64,000 nt of DNA from Ilyonectria destructans. Lineage: Eukaryota > Ascomycota > Sordariomycetes > Hypocreales > Nectriaceae. A program made the translations under genes and the position numbers. The notes under the pieces are model-generated. The model had not been told where the DNA came from. It did not search any database and saw only the letters and a program-made list of their open reading frames with translations. Below, piece by piece: positions 10,201 to 19,784 of this stretch (position 1 is the stretch's first letter; every line of letters begins with the position of its first letter). The stretch is from contig JAHEWK010000028.1 of NCBI GenBank assembly GCA_020740775.1, positions 124,001 through 188,000 of the forward strand, read 5' to 3'.

Positions 10201-12966
10201 AAGGACGCAGATCGTGGGACGCCGCTATGGTGGGCCGCTCATAACGGGCACGAGGCCATCGTCAAGCTGCTGCTCGAGAAGGGCTCCGACGTCGAGGCGA
10301 AAGACGAACATGGTCGGACGCCGCTATGGTGGGCCGCTCATAACGGGCACGAGGCCACCGTCAAGCTGCTGCTCGAGAAGGGCGCCGACGTCGAGGCGAA
10401 AGACAGATGGGGTCACACGCCGCTATCGCAGGCCGTCGGGAATGGGGACGAGGCCATCGTCAAGCTGCTGCTCGAGAAGGGCGCCGACGTCGCGGCCAAG
10501 GACGCAGATCGTGGGACGCCGCTATGGTGGGCCGCTCATAACGGGCATGAGGCCATCGTCAAGCTGCTGCTCGAGAAGGGCGTCGACGTCGAGGCTAAGG
10601 ATGAACATGGTCGGACGCCGATATCGCAGGCCGCTCATAACGGGCACGAGGCCATCGTCAAGCTGCTGCTCGAGAAGGGCGTCGACGTCGAGGCTAAGGA
10701 TGAACATGGTCGGACGCCGCTATCATGGGCCGCCGCGAACGGGCACGAGGCCATCGTCAAGCTGCTGCTCGAGAAGGGCGCGAAGATCGAGGCCAAGGAC
10801 GAAGATGGTCGGACGCCGCTATGGTGGGCCGCTGGGAATGGGCACGAGGCCACCGTCAAGCTGCTGCTCGAGAAGGGCGCCGACGTCGCGGCCAAGGACA
10901 GATGGGGTCGGACGCCGCTATGGGGGGCCGCTCATAACGGGCACGAGGCCATCGTCAAGCTGCTGCTCGAGAAGGGCGTCGACGTCGAGGCTAAGGATGA
11001 ACATGGTCGGACGCCGCTATCATGGGCCGCCGCGAACGGGCACGAGGCCATCGTCAAGCTGCTGCTCGAGAAGGGCGCGAAGATCGAGGCCAAGGACGAA
11101 GATGGTCGGACGCCGCTATGGTGGGCCGCTGGGAATGGGCACGAGGCCACCGTCAAGCTGCTGCTCGAGAAGGGCGCCGACGTCGCGGCCAAGGACAGAT
11201 GGGGTCGGACGCCGCTATGGGGAGCCGCTCATAACGGGCACGAGGCCGTCGTCAAGCTGCTGCTCGAGAAGGGCGCGAAGATCGAGGCCAAGGACATATG
11301 GGGTCGGACGCCGCTATCATGGGCCGCCGCGAACGGGCACGAGGCCATCGTCAAGCTGCTGCTCGAGAAGGGCGCGAAGATCGAGGCCAAGGACCCAGAT
11401 GGTCAGGCGCCGCTATCATGGGCCACTGCTAAGGGGCACGAGGCCACCGTCAAGCTGCTGCTCGAGAAGGGCGCCGACGTCGCGGCCAAGGACAGATGGG
11501 GTCGGACGCCGCTATGGGGGGCCGCTCATAACGGGCACGAGGCCATCGTCAAGCTGCTGCTCGAGAAGGGCGCCGACGTCGAGGCCAAGGACGAACATGG
11601 TCGGACGCCGCTATCATGGGCCGCCGCGAACGGGCACGAGGCCATCGTCAAGCTGCTGCTCGAGAAGGGCGCGAAGATCGAGGCCAAGGACCCAGATGGT
11701 CAGGCGCCGCTATCATGGGCCACTGCTAAGGGGCACGAGGCCACCGTCAAGCTGCTGCTCGAGAAGGGCGCCGACGTCGCGGCCAAGGACAGATGGGGTC
11801 GGACGCCGCTATGGGGAGCCGCTCATAACGGGCACGAGGCCGTCGTCAAGCTGCTGCTCGAGAAGGGCGCGAAGATCGAGGCCAAGGACATATGGGGTCG
11901 GACGCCGCTATCATGGGCCGCCGCGAACGGGCACGAGGCCATCGTCAAGCTGCTGCTCGAGAAGGGCGCGAAGATCGAGGCCAAGGACCCAGATGGTCAG
12001 GCGCCGCTATCATGGGCCACTGCTAAGGGGCACGAGGCCACCGTCAAGCTGCTGCTCGAGAAGGGCGCCGACGTCGCGGCCAAGGACAGATGGGGTCGGA
12101 CGCCGCTATGGGGGGCCGCTCATAACGGGCACGAGGCCGTCGTCAAGCTGCTGCTCGAGAAGGGCGCGAAGATCGAGGCCAAGGACATATGGGGTCGGAC
12201 GCCGCTATGGGGGGCCGCTCATAACGGGCACGAGGCCATCGTCAAGCTGCTGCTCGAGAAGGGCGCCGACGTCGCGGCCAAGGACAGATGGGGTCGGACG
12301 CCGCTATGGGGGGCCGCTCATAACGGGCACGAGGCCATCGTCAAGCTGCTGCTCGAGAAGGGCGCCGACGTCGAGGCCAAGGACGAACATGGTCGGACGC
12401 CGCTATCATGGGCCGCCGCGAACGGGCACGAGGCCATCGTCAAGCTGCTGCTCGAGAAGGGCGCGAAGATCGAGGCCAAGGACCCAGATGGTCACACGCC
12501 GCTATCATGGGCCGCCGCTAAGGGGGACGAGGCCACCGTCAAGCTGCTGCTCGAGAAGGGCGCGAAGATCGAGGCCAAAGAGGAACATGGTCGGACGCCG
12601 CTATGGTGGGCCGCCGGGAGCGGGCACGAGGCCACCGTCGAGCTGCTGCTCGAGAAGGGCGCCGACGTCGCGGCCAAGGACCCAGATCGTGGGACGCCGC
12701 TATCATGGGCCGCCGCGAACGGGCACGAGGCCATCGTCAAGCTGCTGCTCGAGAAGGGCGCCGACGTCGAGTCCAAGGACTATGGGGGTTGGACGCCGCT
12801 ATCGCAGGCCGCTCATAACGGGCACGAGGCCACCGTCAAGCTGCTGCTAGACAAGGGCGCCAACGTCGAGTCCAAGGACTATGATGGGGGTCGGACGCCG
12901 ATATGGTGGGCCGCCCGGAGCGGGCACGAGGCCATCGTCAAGCTGCTTCAACGAAAATCTCAATAA
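7263..12966 (+). CDS. PNP_UDP-NACHT-ankyrin NLR receptor (HET-E-like architecture)
   Basis: Exons 7263-8238 and 8291-12966 encode 1883 residues; the 52-bp intron runs from GTAATT to GTATAG. Residues about 8-320 form a nucleoside phosphorylase-like domain with the phosphate loop VGIGGG (89-94), the EME motif (260-262) and CDYAD (279-283). The NACHT NTPase follows, with P-loop DPGCGKS (residues 422-428) and Walker B VVLDALDE (D519 in the motif). From about residue 873 to the end there are some 30 ankyrin repeats. The family acts as signal-activated STAND receptors in fungal non-self recognition; PNP domains of this type can hydrolyse nucleotides or nucleosides (known for relatives). The ligand is unknown. 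No stop or frameshift is visible. The start is chosen because the phosphorylase fold begins at once (DYTVGWICA). Confidence 0.92.
9985..12955 (+). repeat. 99-bp ankyrin repeat array with 297-bp higher-order units
   Basis: About 30 tandem 33-residue repeats share the core [14 protein letters not shown]. Blocks of three repeats are themselves repeated: 10635-10895 and 10932-11192 encode identical residues 297 bp apart, and a three-repeat block near 11240-11530 recurs near 11830-12120. Variation is concentrated in a few positions: the residues before NGHEA, the DV/KI and E/A pair, and the EH/RW/PD/ED/IW pair before GRTPL. Confidence 0.93.
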
Positions 12967-13467
12967 CTACGAGGCCATACTCTTCCCCCATGTCGGAAAA
13001 TAGTACTTGCATAGCCTGTTATAAGCAATAAGAGCATTTAATACCTTGATCCCGAACTCACTCCTACCATAGATGGCAAAGTAGCGCTTTGCTCCCTTCC
13101 CCGCCTTATGTCAGACTATCCGGGCTTGGACCCGGCAGCCATGGCAGTCATAACAGCACACCGTCTAATTTTAATCACTTTGTTAGAGGTGGGTCGAAGG
13201 GGTCCAGGTTCATTTATAGCTGTGATCTCTTAGCTTCACGTGTGCAGAGTGTTGCGACTTAAGCCGATTCTAAGTTTAATGTGCCACAGGCATGGGGCTG
13301 ATATCCGTGCATGAAGTCACTGCAAACCGAGCGTGGCTGTGGAGATTGGATTTCTTGACGTTGCCAATTAAGTCACGTTTGAGTCGGATACTGCGATTTT
13401 AGCTCAATTCTCCACCCGTGATATGCCTTGTAAACTAAGCTGTCGGGTCAGTCAAAATTACCCTTTT
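12967..13467. other. intergenic, nothing recognised
   Basis: This stretch follows the NLR stop codon. It has no convincing reading frame, repeat or RNA gene, and presumably holds the receptor's 3' untranslated end. Confidence 0.45.
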
Positions 13468-13612
13468 GAGTTTCGCGGTCAGCGCACTAGCCTATTTGGG
13501 TTTTCGCGGTCGCAGCTTCAGCCAACCAGAATTTGGCGGTCATCACACTAGCCTTTTCGAATTTCGCGGTCATGATACTAGCCTAATCAGGATTTCGCGG
13601 TCAGCTCAGGGG
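13468..13612 (+). repeat. degenerate 30-31-bp tandem repeat, five units
   Basis: The core TTTCGCGGTC recurs at 13471, 13502, 13532 (as TTTGGCGGTC), 13562 and 13592. The intervals are a regular 30-31 bp, and several units also share CACTAGCCT. The array ends about 75 bp before the ATG of the AT-hook frame at 13689, so it could be a regulatory repeat or a decayed minisatellite. Confidence 0.65.
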
Positions 13613-13688
13613 CAAGCTCATTTCATGAAAGTTGCTCGAACTTGAACACGGCTTGTCTCAATCATCATCTCACTACGTCTTGCCCACT

Positions 13689-15247
13689 ATGCCCGAAACA
13701 CCCAAAAGGCGTGGGCGGCCCCGAAAGTACGGTACGCAAGAGGAGAAAGCGAGGCAAGATGTCATCGCCAAACGCGCTCGACGCGCTCGAAGACGGCTTC
13801 GGAACTCTCCAGCGCACAAAGATATCCGATTTCAAGTTTACGTCGCCCAACCGACAGGTGCTTTGCCGCCCTCATCCTCGCAGCAAAATCGCTCCCAGTC
13901 AACAAACTGCCTCGATGTCCTTGCAGATGCCGCTAGCTTGTCAGACCGACTCAGCACATCTCTCCCTTCGACCTCGAACCGCATCACAAGCAACACAAGC
14001 AACACAAGCAACACCATTGTGACCCGAAACGAATTGTGTTCACAATCAACAGAAAGGGCTATGCTCGCATCGCCGTATCCGCAGGATTTCTGCAATACGG
14101 CAAAGCCAGTGAAGTAAATAGTGTGGCCGTAAATAAGACGATATCATATTCAATATCATATTGCCTGCATGGTATTTTTATACCGTGCAGTGCAAGCAAT
14201 ACCGGAAACCGTGTAATGCAGTGCAAGGTCGTTCAAATATCGTATAAATATGATATCAAATATAGTGCAAGTACTGTGTAATACGAGTAATACGAGGTCT
14301 CTCCCCGTAGGCATATCAGGCATTATGAAGATCCCAATTTACAGGACTTTTTACTAATGAAGTGTAACAGGCTGGGCCGTTGATCTGCACTCAGCTGATG
14401 ATAATCTTATATGTTAGCTGTGAATTGCTTCATCTTGTTATGGTCGGCGAGACGATATTGAACCTCAACCTTACTCAAATTGGTTAGTTTTATGCTTGGG
14501 GCATGCGGCTCTTTGCACGCCGTGCGATATGATATTACGATACGATATTGCTTAAATACAGTGTAATACCGTATACCGTGCAGTGCACCGAATTCCGAAA
14601 TAATCCAGTGCAGTGTGGGGTTGAAAAAATATCGTATACGGTATTTTGCACTATTTACTTCACTGGGCAAAGCCACGCGGGGCGATCAACACGTGCTCAA
14701 ATTCGCTAGAATCGTCAGGAACAGCGGTGCTGCCCTCGTACGAAGTGGCACCGTATGGTGGCAATGACCACTCTATCGGAAACAATGACACATACGAGAC
14801 TTCGGATTCTCAGTTACATTATGATATTGTGTCAGATTCTTCAGAGAGAGAAAGCGCCATGCGCTCCTTGCCGGAGAGGATAAGCGCCCCTCCCAGTCTA
14901 GATGCACACGGATTAGCCGAAAACGACCCGAGTGGAATACGGGAGGATGAGAACACAAGCTATCAAGAAGAAGGTGGTGGCGATGGATTAATGTCTGACC
15001 TCGAGTCCCAGTCAGACGATGTTTTTGAAGCCGACTCTAGCTCCGAGTCGGACGTCTCAGATACTCGAAGTGAGATGGACATCCACGACAGTGGTGTTCC
15101 TTCTGGGTCGGATCTCTACTTGGCAAAATGTTTCTTGGAAAGGAACTGGGATCATCTATGTGATTGCCAGGAAGAAGAAAGCGTCAGCTGGAGTGAACAG
15201 CCTGGGCTCGATCTCCAGGATATGGCCGACTACTGGCGGAACCTTGG
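13689..15247 (+). pseudogene. AT-hook protein N-terminal part, split by a MITE and truncated
   Basis: The frame starts at ATG 13689 with an AT-hook (KRRGRPRKYG, residues 6-15) followed by a basic stretch rich in arginine, then a serine/asparagine-rich and an acidic region. Near the end it reads CFLERNWDHLCDCQEEE and DMADYWRNLGV. It is interrupted at 14107-14665 by a hAT-type MITE. The MITE plus one 8-bp target duplication is 567 bp, a multiple of three, so the coding frame is the same on both sides. After 15247 the sequence changes to LTR-like DNA and the rest of the gene is missing. I recall similar N-termini in large multi-copy uncharacterised fungal proteins, but the function is not known to me. 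AT-hooks bind the minor groove of AT-rich DNA, so a nuclear role is likely. Confidence 0.6.
14107..14665. mobile_element. non-autonomous hAT-type MITE
   Basis: The 559-bp element has 17-bp perfect terminal inverted repeats (CAGTGAAGTAAATAGTG) and an exact 8-bp target duplication GGCAAAGC (14099-14106 and 14666-14673). CAGTG ends and 8-bp duplications are typical of hAT elements. The interior is AT-rich with repeated GCAGTGCA and ATACCGTATA-like words and no transposase frame, so it must be mobilised in trans. It sits inside the AT-hook reading frame. Confidence 0.9.
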
Positions 15248-15324
15248 TGTGAGGGAACGATCACGTGACTTTCATACTTTATGAACAGGAGACGCAGACC
15301 GCAAGCGGTCTGCCCAGAAGAGCC
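15248..15324 (+). repeat. LTR-like fragment with hairpin at the junction
   Basis: The AT-hook reading frame gives way to TGTGAGGGAACGATCACG at 15248. This is followed by the inverted repeat GCAGACCGC-AA-GCGGTCTGC (15294-15313). A related segment with a paired but different hairpin lies at 61311-61347. It is read as the 5' end of an LTR of a second gypsy-type family joined to the chromovirus remnant; its 3' limit is uncertain. Confidence 0.45.
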
Positions 15325-17559
15325 GACAAGGCAAAGCCCCTCACTCGCCTTACGAGTAAAGGAGCAGAATTCTATTGGGGAGATGATTGTGAAAAGGCCT
15401 TTCTTGCCCTGAAGGATGCCTTGATTACTGCGCCTGTTCTCGTTCATTTCGACGAGAATAGAGAAACGAGGGTGGACGCCGATTCCTCAGGATATGCCAC
15501 AGGAGGAGTCTTGTTACAGCTGGACGATCAGAACAGATGGCGACCTGTTGCCTTCTTTTCCCAGAAGCATTCCCCAGCCGAAATGAACTACAAGATTTAC
15601 GACAAGGAGCTGTTAGCGATTGTGCGATGTCTCAAAGCCTGGAGAGCGGAGCTGATAATGATCAAGTTCAAGGTCATGACCGATCACAAAAACCTCCGCT
15701 ACTTTTATAAGGAACGAGAGTTGTCTGAACGGCAAATTAGATGGGCAGAGTTCTTGTCGCAATTCAATTTCACTCTCCAATGGAGGCCTGGCAAGGAATC
15801 GGAACTTCCCGACCAATTATCCAGAAGAGCACAGGACATGCCTAGGGAAGGAAGTGACGAACGTCTGAAGTCGCGCTTCCGAAAACTCTTCCAAGATGAG
15901 AACCTGCGGAGCGTAAACATTGCAACTGGGAAGACCGAAAGAGCAGAGACTGTCGACGTGGCAGCCAAGGAGAGCGATCTCCTGGATTTCGAGCTAGAGG
16001 TGCCTATGTTCGAAGATTCAGAAATGCAGAAAGCATGGACCACTGGGAGAAGAACGGATGAAACTTACAGAGGAATCTCTCGAGCAGTAGCAGCAGGAAA
16101 CAGAAGCTTGCCAACAACGGTTACTGCGAATACCCCCGTGAGCATATCGGAGTGCTCACTCGACAAAAGAGGACTCTTGCACTTCAGAAATCGGCTTTGG
16201 ATTCCGAACAGTGAGCCTCTGCGGACAGGTATCATACAGGAAGCACACGATTCTCATCTAACGGGGCATCCGGGGAGAGACCTGACATACGCGCTAGTCG
16301 CAAGACAGTTTTTCTGGCCTGGTATCACAAACGAAGTACGGCAGTTCCTGAGCAATTGCGACACGTGCAAGAGGACAACCATTTGGAGGCAGTCGAAACA
16401 AGGCCTTCTCAAGCCTCAGCCGATACCCGAAAGAATCTGGTCGGAGATTCACATCGACTTCATCACGGAGCTCCCACCTACGGGACGGGACAATGCTACC
16501 AACCTCATGGGAATTACCGACCGTCTGACAAAAGGAGTGATCCTGGAAGCTATGGACGACATCTCAGCAGAAGCAGTAGCGCAAAGACTCTTCTTATGTT
16601 ATTTCCCTTACCATGGCATCCCAACAACAATCACTAGCGATCGAGGGCCACAGTTCGTAGGCGACGTATGGACACACCTCTGCACACTGATGGGAGTCAA
16701 ACGGCGCTTATCCACGGCGTACCATCCCCAGACGGACGGAGGGCAAGAGCGGATGAATCAGGAGATTGAAAAGATGCTGAGGGCTTGGGTGACCTACGCC
16801 CAAACCAACTGGGGAGACCTTCTGCCAGTCGTCACGACAGCCCTAAATAACCGCGATGCGACCGCCACTGGAATGAGCCCCTTCTTCTTCACGCATGGTT
16901 ATCACATGGATCCCATCCAGCTGAAGGGTGATCGCCCAGCAGCCAAGAAACCTGGTCAGAAGATTGCCGAAGATTTCGTAGCGAGGATCCAGGAAGCATC
17001 CGACTGGGCCCAAGCCGCAATTGCATGGGCACAGGATCGTCAGGAGCGAACAGCCAATAAGCACAAGAAAGCCGCCCCGAACTACAAGGTTGGCGACTGG
17101 GTATATCTGGATTTGAGAAATGTCAAAACGGCAAGACCTTCGAAGAAGCTGGACTGGCTGCATGCCAAGTATAGAGTGGTCGAACAGAAGAGTTCCCACT
17201 CATACAAGCTGGAAGTTCCCGGAAGGATACACCCCGTATTCCATGTCGACCTGTTGAGGCCAGCCTCTGCCAATCCGCTACCCTCACAAAAGATCGAAGA
17301 CTTACGGGAAGGGCCAATGCTAGTGGATGGACACGAAGAATGGCTAGTGGAAAGGATTTTAGATGAGAAATTCGTGGGACGAGGGAAGAAACGCTCGAAG
17401 AAGCTCCTGGTGAAGTGGCACTCATATGCAACGCCGACCTGGGAACCTGTGGACTACCTGAAGGACACAGAAGCGTTTGAGAGATGGGAGAGCAGTCCCA
17501 AGGAAGTCGTGGAGATCCGACGGCGCAAGCAACAGCGCTTAAAGGGAGGAAGGGGGTAA
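15325..17559 (+). pseudogene. chromovirus Pol fragment: RNase H, integrase, chromodomain
   Basis: The open frame continues to 17559. In order it has the RT connection region (PLTRLTSKGAEFYWG), RNase H (VDADSSGYATGG, DKELLAIVR), the integrase zinc motif (HDSH...CDTCKRT) and the integrase core with acids in HIDFITELP, TSDRGPQF and GGQERMNQE. A C-terminal chromodomain (ERILDEKF...VKWHSY...TWEPV) ends it. Chromodomains of this clade direct integration to methylated histone H3. The frame has no internal stop, but the protein lacks its reverse transcriptase core and its own start, so it should be non-functional alone. It might act as an integrase donor only if transcribed from an outside promoter. 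Confidence 0.88.
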
Positions 17560-17760
17560 TGTAACGGGCTAGGCCCTGCTGGACAAGGCAGTGCCTTGTC
17601 CTCTTGCTGGACTGAGCACTGTTGCTCCGGTGACGACTTAGTCTATTTTGTTGAAGGATTTTCTGTTCTTTTCTCTTTCTTTCTTTCTTCCTTCCTCAAC
17701 TCGAATGTAAAACGCATGAGGACTATATAGCTATAATTTACACTATTAGAACCCTTCACA
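17560..17760 (+). repeat. 3' LTR of the chromovirus
   Basis: The 201-bp LTR follows a polypurine tract (aaagggaggaaggggg) and has TGTAACGGGC...CCCTTCACA ends. A perfect hairpin with arms GGACAAGGCA / TGCCTTGTCC sits about 22 bases inside the start. The ends match the minus strands of the solo LTRs at 2511-2697 and 23202-23417, which supports the boundaries. The next bases, GTCGA, are the likely target duplication. Confidence 0.82.
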
Positions 17761-19467
17761 GTCGAGCTGCCTAGTACGTGGATGATGCTTGATTCCAAGG
17801 GTAGGGTATGATTGGAGCGGGAGAGCTTGCTCAAGGAAGAGCAGGCGCTGCATATAGATGAGGGCAGAGAGATGGGAGGTGTACACCCTGGCGGGGAGGA
17901 TTTGCTGTGATGTTATCGAGAAGGCTAGTATGCCACTGAAATAGACCAAGATAGTTGAGCTGGGCTGGCCATCTACAAGAGGCTCGGTATAGAGTGCTAA
18001 GCTGAGTCCGAAAAGAAGCTCAATGAGGTGATTGGTACTGTTGTCACTAGCCTTAGGGTGCGGGTTAGTGTCTCGTCTCTCTGCTTCCTCCTCCCCTGGC
18101 ACCCAGTCATCTTCAGTCTTGTTATCTTCAGTCTCACCCTCATCCTCCTCCTCATTCTCCTCCTCCTTATTCTCCTCCTCCTCTTCAGTCTTGTTATCTT
18201 CAGTCTTATCGTCCTCATCCTCCTCATCCTCATCCTCCTCTTTCCTATCCCCCTCAGCCTCCCTATTATCCTCGTCATCCTCGTTGTTTCCTCTATTTGA
18301 TGTTGCCTCCTGTTGGGAACGGAAAGCAGGCATAGCCCAGAACGGGTGGTTCTATATCAACTATACGAACCCATATATCCTCTTCTTCAAACGGATACTA
18401 ATAACCTTATCCCGAGTATCTGGATCCAATCGATAGGCCTGCAGTATAAGCACCAGCACCCTCTTCTATAACCTCCGGTAACTTTTCCTTGTAGAGGGTA
18501 GCTAGATAAGCTCAAACGGCTTCGTATAGGCAGATTGAGGCTGGGTGCTCCTAAGCCAACAGCGCAAGTTCCGGCTTGTCTTTTCTGCTGTCTCTTCATA
18601 TCGGCCTATAAGAGCATCCACTTGGCTTACTATACGAGCAATCCTTTCCTCGTCTTCTGGTGGGCTCATTAGGTCCTCCTCAAACCCATCTTGCCCCCGG
18701 CCACAAAGTACGTAGCGTCTGCTGCTGCTGCTAGGGTAGTCGTACGGCATCTGGGTGATCGCGAGTAATGCTTGGCGGCTTTTATCTCTGTATGTCTTAT
18801 CCCAGCCTGTTCTCTTAATCCAGCAGCTTTGTTCTGTGTATGTCAACTTGGCGGGATTCGATGCCATCTGCGATGCCGGTATCCCTTGCTGCTCGTTCCC
18901 GGCCGCAGCATGGCGGACCGCCTCGCGCTTATATACAGACCACATATGGACATTGGTGCGTTCATCCCTTACCGGCCGGACCACACTCCCATTTCGCTTG
19001 ATGATCCAGTACTCCCGCTTTGACCCAGTGACCTATATCTGTAGGTATACATACTCGAAGAGGTGGTCAACGTTACTGTATCGCACAGCGGCAGAGTTGC
19101 TTGGGCAATCTGTGGCCAGAGGGTCTGAGAAATGACGTCTCATAGCCGGAAAATGGATTGTCCTGAATTTGCATTCGCAACAGGCGAAGCCATTATGCAC
19201 CTGGAGCTTGGGGTGTTCGGGAGATCCATCTTTAGCGGGGCTGGCATCGTCTGGTTTGGAGAGAGGAAGGGTCTTGAGTCGTCGAGATAAGCCCTTCCTT
19301 GCGTTAGTCGGGATCTTATACTTATCCCGCAGGTGGGATATAACGCAAGATAGACCAGTGCTGAGTGTATGTTTACACTCTGGCTGGGTATAGATGAGAA
19401 GGTTGGTTTTGGGGTCAAACTATAACCCAACGTAGGCAAGAGCTTCTAGTGTGGTTGTGTTTGGCAT
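17761..19467 (-). pseudogene. OrsD/DUF3505-like zinc-finger gene remnant
   Basis: Read on the minus strand from an ATG at 19467, the sequence first gives zinc-finger-like segments typical of the fungal OrsD family (a TQPECKH segment, then CCECKFRTIHFP...H). Next come KLTYTEQS...TGWDKTYRDK, a serine/arginine region, a long Glu/Asp tract (about 18080-18290), and LVDGQPSSTILVYFSGIL with SALIYMQRLLFLEQALP. Stops interrupt the frame (after the LEALAYVGL and YVYLQI segments and others). It ends abruptly at the chromovirus LTR. The family is a large, multi-copy fungal protein, in my memory often linked to tyrosine-recombinase-like or helicase parts. The family name is from recall, not a search. Confidence 0.6.
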
Positions 19468-19784
19468 TGTAGATGATGAAGGTAAGATCAGATCAGAGTG
19501 AGACAAGTTGGCGGCTCGCTATGCTATATTCCCCCCCCCTTCCTTTTTTTTTCTTTTTCTTAATACAAGCACGGCTGCTACTACTACTACTCATTCATAA
19601 CAACTGATAGTATTATGTGATAGATTGGGTAGTAGTGGTATGATTCCATTCGGTATAAGTTCGGTTGTTGTTAGGTGAACTTGCTTTTTATTTGGTGGTG
19701 CACGGACGAAAATGTGGTTTCCTGTACAGAAAGCAGAATGTCGACAGAAAACGGCGCATCCTTTGTACAGTAGTAGTAGCCTTT
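19468..19784. other. spacer between two head-to-head pseudogenes, low complexity
   Basis: It contains a run of nine C followed by T-rich sequence (about 19531-19560) and a short duplicated block around CCTTTGTACAGTAG (about 19755-19797). No gene is seen. It may be the old promoter of the minus-strand remnant. Confidence 0.45.

Larger units (their letters stand above)
15325..17760 (+). mobile_element. Ty3/gypsy chromovirus, 5'-truncated
   Basis: Only the 3' half is present: the end of reverse transcriptase, RNase H, integrase, a C-terminal chromodomain and the 3' LTR at 17560-17760. Gag, protease and the reverse transcriptase active site are absent. On the left the element is fused to an LTR-like fragment inside the AT-hook gene. 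On the right it abuts the minus-strand OrsD-like gene remnant, so it probably inserted into that gene. The two flanks belong to different genes, so a deletion or recombination removed the 5' half with its original flank. Confidence 0.85.

Noticed and set aside
10112..12850. A 912-codon arginine/serine-rich open frame on the plus strand inside the ankyrin array
   Set aside because: It exists only because 99-bp repeats keep every frame open; the ankyrin frame carries the conserved protein.
13468..13612. CRISPR-like array
   Set aside because: The 30-bp units are direct degenerate repeats without unique spacers, in a fungal genome.
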